Below are positions 43,821-52,423 of a DNA stretch of 64,000 nt, piece by piece (within the stretch, counting starts at the first letter, position 1; every line of letters begins with the position of its first letter). The stretch comes from Terriglobia bacterium. GTDB taxonomy: Bacteria; Acidobacteriota; UBA6911. The notes below the pieces were generated by a model. That model ran no database searches and was not told where the DNA came from. It worked only from the letters and a program-made list of their open reading frames with translations. The stretch spans positions 1 through 64,000 of the forward strand of contig JAIQGI010000003.1 of the NCBI GenBank assembly GCA_020072565.1, read 5' to 3'. The position numbers and the translations under genes are program-made.

Positions 43821-44708
43821 TTATGGAATCAGATTCATTTTCCGGAGGTCGGCGACCGGCTCAGAGAACGAGCAGGAACCGAATGCCAGGGCGAACCTGC
43901 GCCGCGCCTCCACGATATCCTCGATGCCGAGGAGATGCCCACGCCAGTTGACGCCGTCCTCGGAGAAGCGAAATGCCGTGGGAGACCTCTCCTCGAGGAG
44001 CGCAACCGCCTCCCCGCCGCTCATCCCGGCCCTGACCCACGCGGCTGCCAGAAACAAATTCAAAAATCCGTGCATCAGTCCCTTCTGACTGTCCGCATCA
44101 TAGGTAAGCGGGTAAACTCCGCGCATAGGATGGTGCAAACCAGCCGTGGCCTTGAAGCCCACCCCGGCGGCGTTGCACTCCTGAACGAACTGAGCCACTT
44201 GGCTGGCGGACGGAAACATTTCCGCGCTCACGCCGCCGCACCGCACTTTGGCATATGCGCCCGACTTGCCCATGGCGGCGACAAGAGACCTTAGCTCTCC
44301 GGCGAGCGGGATTTCGCAGTAAAGATGGAGAGCGCGCGGCGTTACTGCCCTTGCCGTAACAATCTCCGCCGGGCTTCCGGCCGTTATCTCGATGCTGTCA
44401 AAGAGCGCTCCTGAATGATTCCGATTGAAATCATCGAGCTGTCTGACGTCGTTTTCGGGATCCGTGGCAAGCAGGCTCAGGCGCCAGACCGCTGACGAGC
44501 CGGGCGGCGGCAGCAGAGGCGCCGACTCCCGCTCGAACTCCTCCAGCCTGAGAACAGGAACGACGAAACGGCCGAGGACCCAGGAAAAAGGAATGCCCTG
44601 GTAGTGCGCATAGTTGTGCACTGCGGCAGCCATGGGAAGAAACGCAGGCGGGAAAAGGCCGGCATAGTCGATGAGCCCGGCCAGGAGCGTGCGTGCGGAT
44701 GCATGCAT
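43821..44708 (-). CDS. Conserved-looking enzyme-like protein of unknown function
   Basis: A 295-residue cytoplasmic protein I do not recognise by function. The pattern of alternating hydrophobic strands and helices suggests a TIM barrel: LIDYAGLFPPAFLPM near the N-terminus, ALHLYCEIPLAGELRSLVAA, then AKVRCGGVSAEMFPSASQVA and GVGFKATAGLHHPMRGVYPL, a K/R-GG ... KATAGLHHP motif that looks like an active site. It starts 17 bases after pncB (ATG at 44708; the frame's earlier start at 44768 lies inside pncB) and precedes fahA, so it belongs to the nadE-pncB-fahA group. A role in NAD salvage or in tyrosine breakdown is possible; neither is shown. Confidence 0.75.
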   Translation of the reverse strand: MHASARTLLAGLIDYAGLFPPAFLPMAAAVHNYAHYQGIPFSWVLGRFVVPVLRLEEFERESAPLLPPPGSSAVWRLSLLATDPENDVRQLDDFNRNHSGALFDSIEITAGSPAEIVTARAVTPRALHLYCEIPLAGELRSLVAAMGKSGAYAKVRCGGVSAEMFPSASQVAQFVQECNAAGVGFKATAGLHHPMRGVYPLTYDADSQKGLMHGFLNLFLAAAWVRAGMSGGEAVALLEERSPTAFRFSEDGVNWRGHLLGIEDIVEARRRFALAFGSCSFSEPVADLRKMNLIP

Positions 44709-44725
44709 CTCGCCGGTCTCACCCG

Positions 44726-46162
44726 CTACACCATTTCCTCGTCGAACATCTGCTCCTTCTGGTGCCATAACGTATAGGTGAGGCCAACCTTGTATTCATG
44801 GGGCATGTGCAGGCGCCGATAGCTGTCATGCAGGTGCGCCAGCTGATCGATGCGCCGGGCGCGAATTTCTCTCAGGGCGGGAAAGTCGTATACCAATTCT
44901 CCGCCATCCACGACTGGACAAAGCAGTTCCACCCGGGTGCAGGAGTCCAGTTTTTTGCGCCGCAGTGGATTGCTCGGATCGATGATGAGGATTTCACCGT
45001 CGCCGAGATCTTCCGATCTGTGCGCCAGTGCGTCAGCTTCCATAAGCCCGTCGGCGCCATGGAAGCGAATCACTTTCTTGAAGCCCGGGTTGGTCATCTT
45101 TTCCGGGTTGCTGCTGAGTTTGATCTTGGGATGGCCGTTGTGTTCCACCATTTTGTAAACCCCGCCCAGGGCGCAGCCGTCCTCTCCACTGGCAGTCACG
45201 AGCTTGGTCCCGACGCCCCAGATATCTATGCAGCCGCCTTGCGCCAGAATCTCAGTGATCACAAATTCGTCCAGCTCGTTCGATGCTACAATTTTGACAT
45301 AACTGAGCCCGGCCTTATCCAGCATCTCACGGGCCCGCTTGCTCAGGAAGGCAAGATCACCGCTGTCCAAGCGGATGCCCATCAGTCGATGTCCCTTCTC
45401 TTCCAGTTCTTTGGCGACCCGAATCGCGTTGGGAACGCCGCTCTCCAGGACATCATAGGTGTCCACAAGCAGCACGCAGTCATCCGGGAACGAATGCGCA
45501 TATGCACGGAACGCTTCCAGTTCTCCAGGAAACGACTGAACCCAGCTGTGGGCGTGCGTCCCGGTGGCGTGGATTCCAAGCAGGGCTGCTCCTTTGACGT
45601 TGGAAGTCGCGTCGGCACCGCCGATGAAAGCAGCCCGGCACGCGCTCAGCGCGCCGTTCGGCCCGTGTGCCCGGCGCAGCCCGAACTCGACCACCGTGCC
45701 GTGATGGGAGGCCTCCCACATGCGTGAGGCCTTGGTAGCCACGAGGGTCTGGAAATTGATGTGGCAGAGGAGGATCGTCTCCACCAGCTGACATTCGATC
45801 AAGTTGCCCCGGACCTGCAGCAGGGGCTCGTTGGGAAAAACCACGCTGCCTTCGGGAATAGCCCAGAGATTGCCCCGGAAACGGTAGCCCGAGAGGTACT
45901 TGAGGAAACCTTCGGAGAAAAGCGGAGTACGGGTCGATGACCGGAGCGAGCGAAGATAACCGAGATCTGCTTCGCTGAATCGCACGGCCAGGACGGCCCG
46001 GACCGCATCCTCCAGGCCGGCGGCGACGGCATAGCCGCCGCGAAAAGGATTATGTCGAAAGTAAAGGTCAAAGGTGGCGGTGTCGTCGGCTTTGCCATGA
46101 TCAAAATAGCCCGCGCCCATGGTGAGTTCGTATAGATCTGTAAGCAGGGCGTCCGTGACCAA
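44726..46162 (-). CDS. pncB: Nicotinate phosphoribosyltransferase (TTG start)
   Basis: Forms nicotinate mononucleotide from nicotinate and PRPP in NAD salvage. 478 residues: [37 protein letters not shown], the [15 protein letters not shown] region, [14 protein letters not shown] and [20 protein letters not shown] are standard. The start is a TTG with GGAGG seven bases upstream. It follows nadE by 19 bases, so the two NAD genes are co-transcribed. Confidence 0.94.
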   Translation of the reverse strand: MVTDALLTDLYELTMGAGYFDHGKADDTATFDLYFRHNPFRGGYAVAAGLEDAVRAVLAVRFSEADLGYLRSLRSSTRTPLFSEGFLKYLSGYRFRGNLWAIPEGSVVFPNEPLLQVRGNLIECQLVETILLCHINFQTLVATKASRMWEASHHGTVVEFGLRRAHGPNGALSACRAAFIGGADATSNVKGAALLGIHATGTHAHSWVQSFPGELEAFRAYAHSFPDDCVLLVDTYDVLESGVPNAIRVAKELEEKGHRLMGIRLDSGDLAFLSKRAREMLDKAGLSYVKIVASNELDEFVITEILAQGGCIDIWGVGTKLVTASGEDGCALGGVYKMVEHNGHPKIKLSSNPEKMTNPGFKKVIRFHGADGLMEADALAHRSEDLGDGEILIIDPSNPLRRKKLDSCTRVELLCPVVDGGELVYDFPALREIRARRIDQLAHLHDSYRRLHMPHEYKVGLTYTLWHQKEQMFDEEMV

Positions 46163-46181
46163 GTAAACACCTCCTCAATCC

Positions 46182-47816
46182 TTAATAACCGAGTTTCATC
46201 GCGATGGGCATGCGCCGGCCGCTGCCGAAGGCGCGGGAAGAGACCTTCAGGCCGGGTGCAGCTTGCCGACGCTTGTATTCACTATGATAAACCATGCGCG
46301 CCACCTCTGCCGCCGTGGAGCGCGCATAGCCGCGTTTCACCACCTCGTCGATGCTCAGCTGCTCCTCGACGAAAAGCCGCAGTATCGCATCTAGAATCTC
46401 GTAGGCAGGCAGCGTGTCCTGATCCGTCTGATTGGGGCGCAGCTCTGCAGTCGGCGCACGGCGCAGGGTGTCGGCCGGGATAATCTCCCGGGAGCGGTTA
46501 ATGTAATCGGCAAGCCGATAGACTTCCGTCTTGGGAACATCGGAAATCACCGCCAGTCCGCCCGCCATATCGCCATACAGGGTGCAATAGCCCACACCCA
46601 GCTCCGATTTGTTGCCGGTGCTCAGGACCAGGTGTCCGAATTTGTTCGACAACGCCATCAAGATGTTGCCGCGGATCCGCGCCTGGATGTTCTCCTCCGT
46701 GGCATCTTCCGGAAGCCCGGCAAAGGCGTGAGAGAGCACTGAGCGATACTCCTGAAAAACCGACTGAATGGGAATGACCTTAAAGCCTATGCCCAGGTTC
46801 TGAGCCAGCGCCTGCGCATCATCGTGGCTTGCCTGGGCGGAGTACACCGACGGCAGGGACACGCCCAGCACATTCTGATGGCCAAGCGCCTCGGCGGCGA
46901 TGCAGGCCGTGACCGCGGAATCGATGCCGCCGCTCAGCCCGAGGACAGCCGACTTGAAACCGCATTTGCGTGCGTAGTCGCGCGTCCCCATGGCCAGGAC
47001 CTCAAACAGGTTCTGCATCGGCTCCCCCTCCCGATAGCTCTGATCCAGCCCCAATTCCGGATCGACCAGCAGCAGATCCTCCTGGAAGCTCTTCCCTTGG
47101 GCGATCAGGTTTCCCGCGCGCCCGAACACGAGACTGTTGCCGTCGAAGAGCAGATCGTCGTTGCCGCCTACGAGATTTACGTACACCAGGGGGACGCGAT
47201 ACTTCTGGACATGGCCGAGAAGCATGCGATAGCGGACGAGCGGTTTGTACATCTCAAAAGGCGAAGAGGAGATGTTGATGAGCAGGTTGGCGCCCAGATC
47301 TACCTGATTGGAGATCGGGTTGGTATGATAGAGGCGCTGAGACCAGAAATCCTGGTCGTTCCATGCGTCTTCACAAATGGAGATTCCGATTGCGCGGCCC
47401 TGAAACGGCATCAGCCGCGCTTCACGGGATCTTTCAAAGTACCTGTCTTCATCAAAGACGTCATAGCTGGGCAGAAGCGTCTTGTGTATCACCGCTCGAA
47501 TTGCGCCCTCACATAAAAAGGCGGCGGCGTTGTACAGCTCTTTGCCCTCCGGCTCCCGATTGCGATCGACAAAACCGACAATGGCGCCCATGCGGCCGGA
47601 GTGAACGGCAAGCTCCTGCAGAGCCTGAAGGTTGGATTCCACGAAACCGTGCAGGCTGAGAAGGTCACGCGGCGGATAGCCGGTCAGGCAGAGCTCCGGA
47701 AACACCCCGATATCGGCGCCCATGCGCTCTGCCTTGGTCATCGCCTGAAGCACGCCGTCCCGATTGCCGTGGATATCGCCGACGGTGGTATTCATCTGCA
47801 CCAGCGCAATCTTCAT
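46182..47816 (-). CDS. nadE: Glutamine-dependent NAD+ synthetase
   Basis: Amidates nicotinate adenine dinucleotide to NAD+. The 544-residue protein joins an N-terminal nitrilase-type glutaminase (ALVQMNTTVGDIHGNRDG; catalytic E in FPELCLTGYPPRDLL, K in HKTLLPSYDVFDE, C in ISICEDAWND) to the C-terminal ATP-pyrophosphatase synthetase (LGLSGGIDSAVTACIA, STGNKSELGVGYCTLYGDMAGGLAVI). Length is normal for the two-domain bacterial type. First gene of the minus-strand operon leading to pncB. Confidence 0.95.
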   Translation of the reverse strand: MKIALVQMNTTVGDIHGNRDGVLQAMTKAERMGADIGVFPELCLTGYPPRDLLSLHGFVESNLQALQELAVHSGRMGAIVGFVDRNREPEGKELYNAAAFLCEGAIRAVIHKTLLPSYDVFDEDRYFERSREARLMPFQGRAIGISICEDAWNDQDFWSQRLYHTNPISNQVDLGANLLINISSSPFEMYKPLVRYRMLLGHVQKYRVPLVYVNLVGGNDDLLFDGNSLVFGRAGNLIAQGKSFQEDLLLVDPELGLDQSYREGEPMQNLFEVLAMGTRDYARKCGFKSAVLGLSGGIDSAVTACIAAEALGHQNVLGVSLPSVYSAQASHDDAQALAQNLGIGFKVIPIQSVFQEYRSVLSHAFAGLPEDATEENIQARIRGNILMALSNKFGHLVLSTGNKSELGVGYCTLYGDMAGGLAVISDVPKTEVYRLADYINRSREIIPADTLRRAPTAELRPNQTDQDTLPAYEILDAILRLFVEEQLSIDEVVKRGYARSTAAEVARMVYHSEYKRRQAAPGLKVSSRAFGSGRRMPIAMKLGY

Positions 47817-48014
47817 GCCATCACCCGCAGAAAGAATAACTCAGCCTCCGGCCGCAGCCAAACAGCAACCTTGAAATGCATAGAATTCGCGTCCCTGGAG
47901 ACCGCCCTGGCGCCAGAGGCCAAGCCGCCAAAAATCCGGGCATTCTTGGGGATTGTTCCATGCTGGTTATCCTGGTTGGTCTTGGCAGGGGCGCCCCATA
48001 TGATTCGTGGTCTT
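47817..48014. other. Gap between the amidase and nadE genes
   Basis: About 200 bases on the minus strand between the amidase stop and the nadE start; presumably holds the nadE promoter, but no box pair is convincing. CTGGCGCCAG is a perfect 10-base palindrome near 47910. Confidence 0.3.
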
Positions 48015-49430
48015 TCATAAGGGATCGGGCGGGAACATCTCATGCCACGATGTCAGCTGCTCGTAGGCATGAGCCGCGCGTAATATCGTCCCTTCCTCCA
48101 GATGGCGGCCGATCAGCTGCAGCCCGATCGGCAAATGGTCGGAGGTGAGCCCGCAAGGCACCGACATGGCCGGGAGTCCCGTCAAGTTGCCGGGACGTGT
48201 CAGGCGCAGCAGTGCGATGCGCACGTTTTCCTTGGTGCGGCCGACAGCAACCTCGCTTTGCTCTATGCGTGGAGCGGCCACAGGCAAGGTGGGAACAGCC
48301 AGCATGTCGACCGACTGCAGAACTCTTTCAAACTCCTTCGTATAGGTACAGCGCAACTCCTGGGCCTGCAAGTATGAAACTGCTGATATTTCCATGCCCT
48401 CCTTGAGACGAATCCGCAGGTCGGGTCCATAGTCGGCTGATCGTTTTTGTACCCACTTCCAGTGATAGACCAGGGCCTCCGCGAGGGTAATCACGCCGGC
48501 AAGTTTGGCGGTCTCGCCCATCCATTTCAGATCGACTTCACGGACTTCAGCGCCGTTCTGCTCCAGAGTGGCGATGGCAGCGAGCACGTTGCGCCTCACT
48601 TCCCTCTGGAGGCGGTCGAAGAAGTACTGCTTGGGCACCCCAATGCGCAGGCCCGCGAGCCCCTTCCTGAGATTCCGCGCGGACGGTTCGTTCTTCCCCA
48701 GACCGGCCGGTGCGCACGGATCCGCACCTGCTATGGCGTCGAGCACGAGTGCCGCATCTTCTGCGCAGCGCGAGATGGGTCCGACATGATCCAGGCTGGG
48801 AGCCAGAGGAATCACCCCGCCTAGCGGAACCCGGCCGTGCGTCGGCTTGAGTCCGACGCAGCCGCAAGCCGCCGACGGAATCCGGATCGACCCACCGGTG
48901 TCGGTTCCCAACGAAGCCAAGGCAAGGCCCGCCGTCACGGCAGCAGCACTTCCGCCACTGGAGCCGCCCGACATCCGATCCGTGGCCCAAGGGTTGTGTA
49001 CGGCGCCGAAGTGTGGATTGACATTGGTGGCGCCGTAGGCAAACTCATGCAGGTTCGTCTTGCCCAGCAGGATGGCGCCTGCCTCGAACAGGCGATCGAC
49101 TACATGCGCGTTTTCCGTGGGAACGAAATTGCGCAGAATCCGCGATCCGGCGGAGGTGCGGATGCCGCGTGTGTAAAAGAGATCCTTCAGGCAAATCGGG
49201 ATGCCGTGAAGAGCGCCGCGATAAGCGCCGCGGACTATTTCCTTCTCGGCTCGTCGCGCCTGGGCCAGAGCCAGATCCGATGTGACCGTGATAAAGGAGT
49301 TCAGGCGCGGGTCCAGCCGATCGATCCGGGCGAGCAGGGCGCGCGTCAGTTCGACGGGCGAGAGCTTGCGCCGTCGAATCAGGGGCGCCAGGCGGCGGAT
49401 TGTAAGGTCGCAATTATTGCCGAAGTCCAT
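48015..49430 (-). CDS. Amidase-signature family hydrolase (GatA-like)
   Basis: A 471-residue amidase with the Ser-cisSer-Lys triad in GatA-like positions: K82 (ICLKDLFYT), S157 (MSGGSSGGSAAAV) and S181 (GTDTGGSIRIPS). GatA subunits of tRNA-dependent amidotransferases and free amidases both look like this. No gatB or gatC adjoins, and the C-terminal half is less GatA-like, so a free amidase is more likely; GatA cannot be excluded. The ATG at 49430 has GGAGGGA five bases upstream; the open frame extends to 49595 without a good start. Divergent from the uracil-DNA glycosylase gene. Confidence 0.82.
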   Translation of the reverse strand: MDFGNNCDLTIRRLAPLIRRRKLSPVELTRALLARIDRLDPRLNSFITVTSDLALAQARRAEKEIVRGAYRGALHGIPICLKDLFYTRGIRTSAGSRILRNFVPTENAHVVDRLFEAGAILLGKTNLHEFAYGATNVNPHFGAVHNPWATDRMSGGSSGGSAAAVTAGLALASLGTDTGGSIRIPSAACGCVGLKPTHGRVPLGGVIPLAPSLDHVGPISRCAEDAALVLDAIAGADPCAPAGLGKNEPSARNLRKGLAGLRIGVPKQYFFDRLQREVRRNVLAAIATLEQNGAEVREVDLKWMGETAKLAGVITLAEALVYHWKWVQKRSADYGPDLRIRLKEGMEISAVSYLQAQELRCTYTKEFERVLQSVDMLAVPTLPVAAPRIEQSEVAVGRTKENVRIALLRLTRPGNLTGLPAMSVPCGLTSDHLPIGLQLIGRHLEEGTILRAAHAYEQLTSWHEMFPPDPL

Positions 49431-49609
49431 CACTCCCTCCTCTGGAAATATCAATCGTTTATTATCAGGCAGGGTAGTCCTTCCCCTCAAGAACTCTCTC
49501 GATTTCGAGCTTTGGAATGCAGGTTCCGGGATGCCGGCCTCAGGTCCCGGGAAGAGAAGCGCGAAAATCCGCAATCCAGAATGCTGAATCGTCATGATAT
49601 GGTGTCGGC

Positions 49610-50305
49610 ATGAATATGGCCCGCAGTTTTCAACGGTTACAGGAAACCATCATAGAGTGTCGCAAGTGTCCGCGGTTGGTCGAATGGAGGGAGCGGGTAG
49701 CGCTGGAGAAAGTGCGCCGGTACCGGTCGGAAGAATACTGGGGTCGTCCCGTCCCGGCATTCGGCGAGGCCACGGCCGCGCTTCTTGTCGTGGGGCTGGC
49801 GCCGGGAGCGCACGGAGCTAACAGGACAGGACGCATGTTTACGGGCGATCGCAGCGGCGAGTGGTTCTATGAAGCGCTCCATCGATTCGGCTTCGCGAGC
49901 CAGCCAGACTCGACCCGGCTCGATGACGGCCTCCGCCTGCATGACTGCGCGGTCACGGCAGCTTTGCGTTGCGCGCCCCCCGCCAACCAGCCCTTGCCCT
50001 GTGAACTTGACAATTGCCGGCCCTATCTCCGTCGCGAGCTCCTGTTGCTCACACGCAAGCGCGTCATCATAGTGCTCGGCCAGATCGCCCTGCGCGCCTT
50101 TCTGAAGGTATGGCGCGAAAACGGCGGTAAGATCCCCGGTGATCGGATTCCCGGATTCCGACACGCGGGCGAATGGGATCTTCCCGGGGGCGTGACGCTC
50201 ATTTCCTCGTATCATCCCAGCCAGCAGAACACGCAAACCGGCAGGCTGACCCGCTCGATGTTTCACGACATCTTTCGGCGGGCCCGCCGCCTTCTGGACG
50301 GGTAG
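49610..50305 (+). CDS. Family 5 uracil-DNA glycosylase (UDGb)
   Basis: Iron-sulfur DNA glycosylase removing uracil and other deaminated bases. 231 residues with the motif GLAPGAHGANRTGR (62-75), in which alanine replaces the catalytic acid of family 4 and marks family 5, plus LISSYHPSQQNTQTGRL as the second active-site loop. Cysteines C17, C20, C121 and C136 match the [4Fe-4S] ligands. A base-excision repair gene standing alone between the amidase and pdxB genes. Confidence 0.9.
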   Translation: MNMARSFQRLQETIIECRKCPRLVEWRERVALEKVRRYRSEEYWGRPVPAFGEATAALLVVGLAPGAHGANRTGRMFTGDRSGEWFYEALHRFGFASQPDSTRLDDGLRLHDCAVTAALRCAPPANQPLPCELDNCRPYLRRELLLLTRKRVIIVLGQIALRAFLKVWRENGGKIPGDRIPGFRHAGEWDLPGGVTLISSYHPSQQNTQTGRLTRSMFHDIFRRARRLLDG

Positions 50306-50353
50306 TTCTTACCTGGCACCTGCGAAATATGCCAAACATGCCAGAGGGAGGCG

Positions 50354-50425
50354 ATCTCCGGCATTCGACCTCAGACCTCCGACCAGCTCCAGAAACTCGG
50401 AGGTGTAAGGGCGGAAGCCGGAGAT
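50354..50425. other. Nested stem-loop before pdxB
   Basis: Two perfect inverted repeats are nested: outer ATCTCCGGC/GCCGGAGAT (50354-50362 and 50417-50425) and inner ACCTCCGA/TCGGAGGT (50375-50382 and 50397-50404), with internal loops of 12 bases on each side and a 14-base apical loop. No T-run follows. It lies 48 bases after the glycosylase stop and 100 bases before pdxB, in a gap with no gene. It may be a leader RNA, a Rho-type terminator, or a palindromic dispersed repeat. Confidence 0.6.
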
Positions 50426-50524
50426 ACTCATGATTCGCCTGGCTTGCGACGACCTTTCAAGAAGAGGATTGTTTTTGATTTTGGCCGGGAAAGCCTGCAT
50501 CATTGAGCGTTTGAACGGAGAGTT

Positions 50525-51670
50525 ATGATCATCGTTGTCGACGAAGCCATACCGTATTGGCAGGCGGCTTTTGCCCGGACCGGAGAGATCAGAGCGGTCT
50601 CCGCCAGATCCGTGCGCCCCGCCGACTGCCGCGACGCCGACGCCCTCATCGTGCGTTCGGTAACGCGGGTCGGTTCGCACCTACTCGAAGGAAGCTCGAT
50701 TCGGTTCGTGGGGACCGCGACGATCGGCGTGGATCACCTCGACCTGGATTATCTGAAGGCTCGCCGCATTCATATCGCCAATGCTCCCGGGAGTAACGCC
50801 AATGCGGTGGCGGAATATGTCGTCGCCGCCCTGCTGGTTCTGGCTGAGCGTAAGGGTTGGCGCCTGCCCGGGAAATCGATCGGCATTATCGGCGTCGGCC
50901 ACATCGGCACTCTGGTCGAAAAGAAGGCATCCGCGCTCGGCTTGAAGACAATGTTGTGTGATCCGCCACTCCGCGAGAGCACCGGAGACACACGCTACGG
51001 CTTCTTCGATGACGTGATCCGTGCCGACATTTTGAGCCTGCACGTGCCCCTTACGACCACGGGGCCCTATCCGACCTGGCATATGCTCGATCGAAAGGTA
51101 TTGCAGCGCCTCTCTCCCCGCCAGACGGTGATCAATACATCGCGCGGCGCAGTCGTCTCCGAGTCGGATCTTCGGCAAACACTTCGTGATCGGCGCATCG
51201 AGGGCGCAGTGCTGGATGTATGGGAGGGTGAGCCCCGAATCGATCACGATCTTCTGGATCTGGTGGACCTCGGCTCCCCTCATATCGCAGGCTACAGCCT
51301 GGACGGCAAGGTGCGCGCGACCGCAATGGTCCGCGAGGAGCTGTGCCGCTTCTTCGGAATTCAGGAAAGTTGGGATACCCGAAATATATTCCCTCAACCT
51401 CAACGGCTGCGTCCTCAGGCCGGAATGGGCAGCCCGGATGCCGTTCGTTCGGTGGTGCTCCAGGCCTATGACATCCTCCGGGACGACATGAGTCTAAGGG
51501 CTTTGAAAGGCGTGCCGGGAGACGCAGCGGCAGAACGTTTTGATCGTCTCCGCACCGACAATCCGTTGCGTCGCGAGTTTTCGCACTTCACCGTCGAACT
51601 GGTCGAAGGGAAGGGCCTGGCCCAGACCTTCACGGCTCTGGGATTCGAAGTCGCTGCTGGCTTCCAGTAG
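50525..51670 (+). CDS. pdxB: Erythronate-4-phosphate dehydrogenase
   Basis: Second step of the DXP-independent branch of pyridoxal phosphate synthesis. 381 residues: IVDEAIPYW at the start, substrate domain, Rossmann fold IGIIGVGHIGTLVEKKASALG, the catalytic arginine in INTSRGAVV, glutamate in DVWEGEP and histidine in SPHIAGYSLDGK, then the PdxB-specific C-terminal dimerisation domain (about 285-381). A GGAG ribosome-binding site directly precedes the ATG. Other 2-hydroxyacid dehydrogenases lack the C-terminal domain, which favours PdxB. Confidence 0.9.
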   Translation: MIIVVDEAIPYWQAAFARTGEIRAVSARSVRPADCRDADALIVRSVTRVGSHLLEGSSIRFVGTATIGVDHLDLDYLKARRIHIANAPGSNANAVAEYVVAALLVLAERKGWRLPGKSIGIIGVGHIGTLVEKKASALGLKTMLCDPPLRESTGDTRYGFFDDVIRADILSLHVPLTTTGPYPTWHMLDRKVLQRLSPRQTVINTSRGAVVSESDLRQTLRDRRIEGAVLDVWEGEPRIDHDLLDLVDLGSPHIAGYSLDGKVRATAMVREELCRFFGIQESWDTRNIFPQPQRLRPQAGMGSPDAVRSVVLQAYDILRDDMSLRALKGVPGDAAAERFDRLRTDNPLRREFSHFTVELVEGKGLAQTFTALGFEVAAGFQ

Positions 51671-51692
51671 AGAAAACAGGAGGGTGATTCAG

Positions 51693-51872
51693 ATGCTGAG
51701 CTCCGTGCGGCACGTTCCCGAGTGGACATTCCCGGCGCCCCCTGTCGGCGGCTCCATCTTTGCAGTTCTTGACCTGGTCGAGGACAGTGAGATGGGATGC
51801 CGGATCTCAGTCTCGGGCAAGAGAATTGCGATCTTGAAGCGGCTCATCTTATGGGCGAACGGTGCGTACTGA
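51693..51872 (+). CDS. Possible small protein of unknown function
   Basis: A 59-residue frame beginning at an ATG nine bases after a good GGAGG, immediately following pdxB by 22 bases. The translation (MLSSVRHVPEWTFPAPPVGG at the start, a hydrophobic-acidic middle, LKRLILWANGAY at the end) is not low-complexity and contains no family motif I recognise. It may be a co-transcribed small gene between pdxB and the transporter; the ribosome-binding site is the main support. Confidence 0.35.
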   Translation: MLSSVRHVPEWTFPAPPVGGSIFAVLDLVEDSEMGCRISVSGKRIAILKRLILWANGAY

Positions 51873-51915
51873 ACCGGCGATCCGTGACCCTTACCCTATG
51901 GGGGGAGAAAAACCA

Positions 51916-52299
51916 ATGATTCGAGTTCTCATTGCAATGACTGTCGCGGCCATGTCGGCGGCCGTGGGGCAGATCCTGGTCAGGCGCGGGATGCAGCAGG
52001 TTGGATCCCTCGAGAACTATGCGCCGATGGCTCTGCTCGTGTACTTTGGCCACACGGCGAGCAACTGGTACATCATCCTGGGGACTGCGCTGAACACGGT
52101 GTTTTATCTTCTTTTTCTCGCCGCGCTCTCCTGGACTGACGTGACGGTAGTCCTGCCGATGACCGCGATCGAATACGGTTTTGCGGCATTCCTGGCGGCA
52201 ATCTTCCTGAAGGAGCAGATCTCGCCGGTCCGATGGGCCGGGATCGCACTGGTCATCATCGGTGTGATTTTCATCGCTCGCAGCGGAGGGGAAGCCTAG
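51916..52299 (+). CDS. Small multidrug-resistance/EamA-type membrane transporter
   Basis: A 127-residue protein with four membrane helices (VLIAMTVAAMSAAVGQIL, the segment around YFGHTASNWYIILGTALN, VFYLLFLAALSW, AGIALVIIGVIFIA), half the size of a full EamA transporter and matching SMR or the ArnE/ArnF flippase type. The P-M-x-x-I-E-Y-G and FLKEQISPVRWAGIALVIIGV segments are typical. GGGGGAG lies about eight bases before the ATG at 51916. Being next to a DegT aminotransferase and SDR genes, it may translocate a lipid-linked sugar; that is inference. Confidence 0.8.
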   Translation: MIRVLIAMTVAAMSAAVGQILVRRGMQQVGSLENYAPMALLVYFGHTASNWYIILGTALNTVFYLLFLAALSWTDVTVVLPMTAIEYGFAAFLAAIFLKEQISPVRWAGIALVIIGVIFIARSGGEA

Positions 52300-52346
52300 C
52301 GCGAGCCCTTTGCTTTTTTACTCTTTGAGTTTTCGAGCGCTTGAGC

Positions 52347-52388
52347 CTTGGAGTCGGCTTTGAAAGACTTCACCCTTGAGACTCCAAG
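52347..52388. other. Inverted repeat before the aminotransferase gene
   Basis: CTTGGAGTC (52347-52355) and GACTCCAAG (52380-52388) are perfect reverse complements around 24 bases, ending 35 bases before the aminotransferase ATG. It may be a terminator-like structure after the transporter gene or a leader element. Confidence 0.4.
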
Positions 52389-52423
52389 ACTCGGGGAAAC
52401 ACCGGCATAGAAAGGACTCATAA

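Noticed and set aside
47817-48014. Small gene between nadE and the amidase gene
   Set aside because: Frames here are short, lack ribosome-binding sites and overlap the nadE upstream region.
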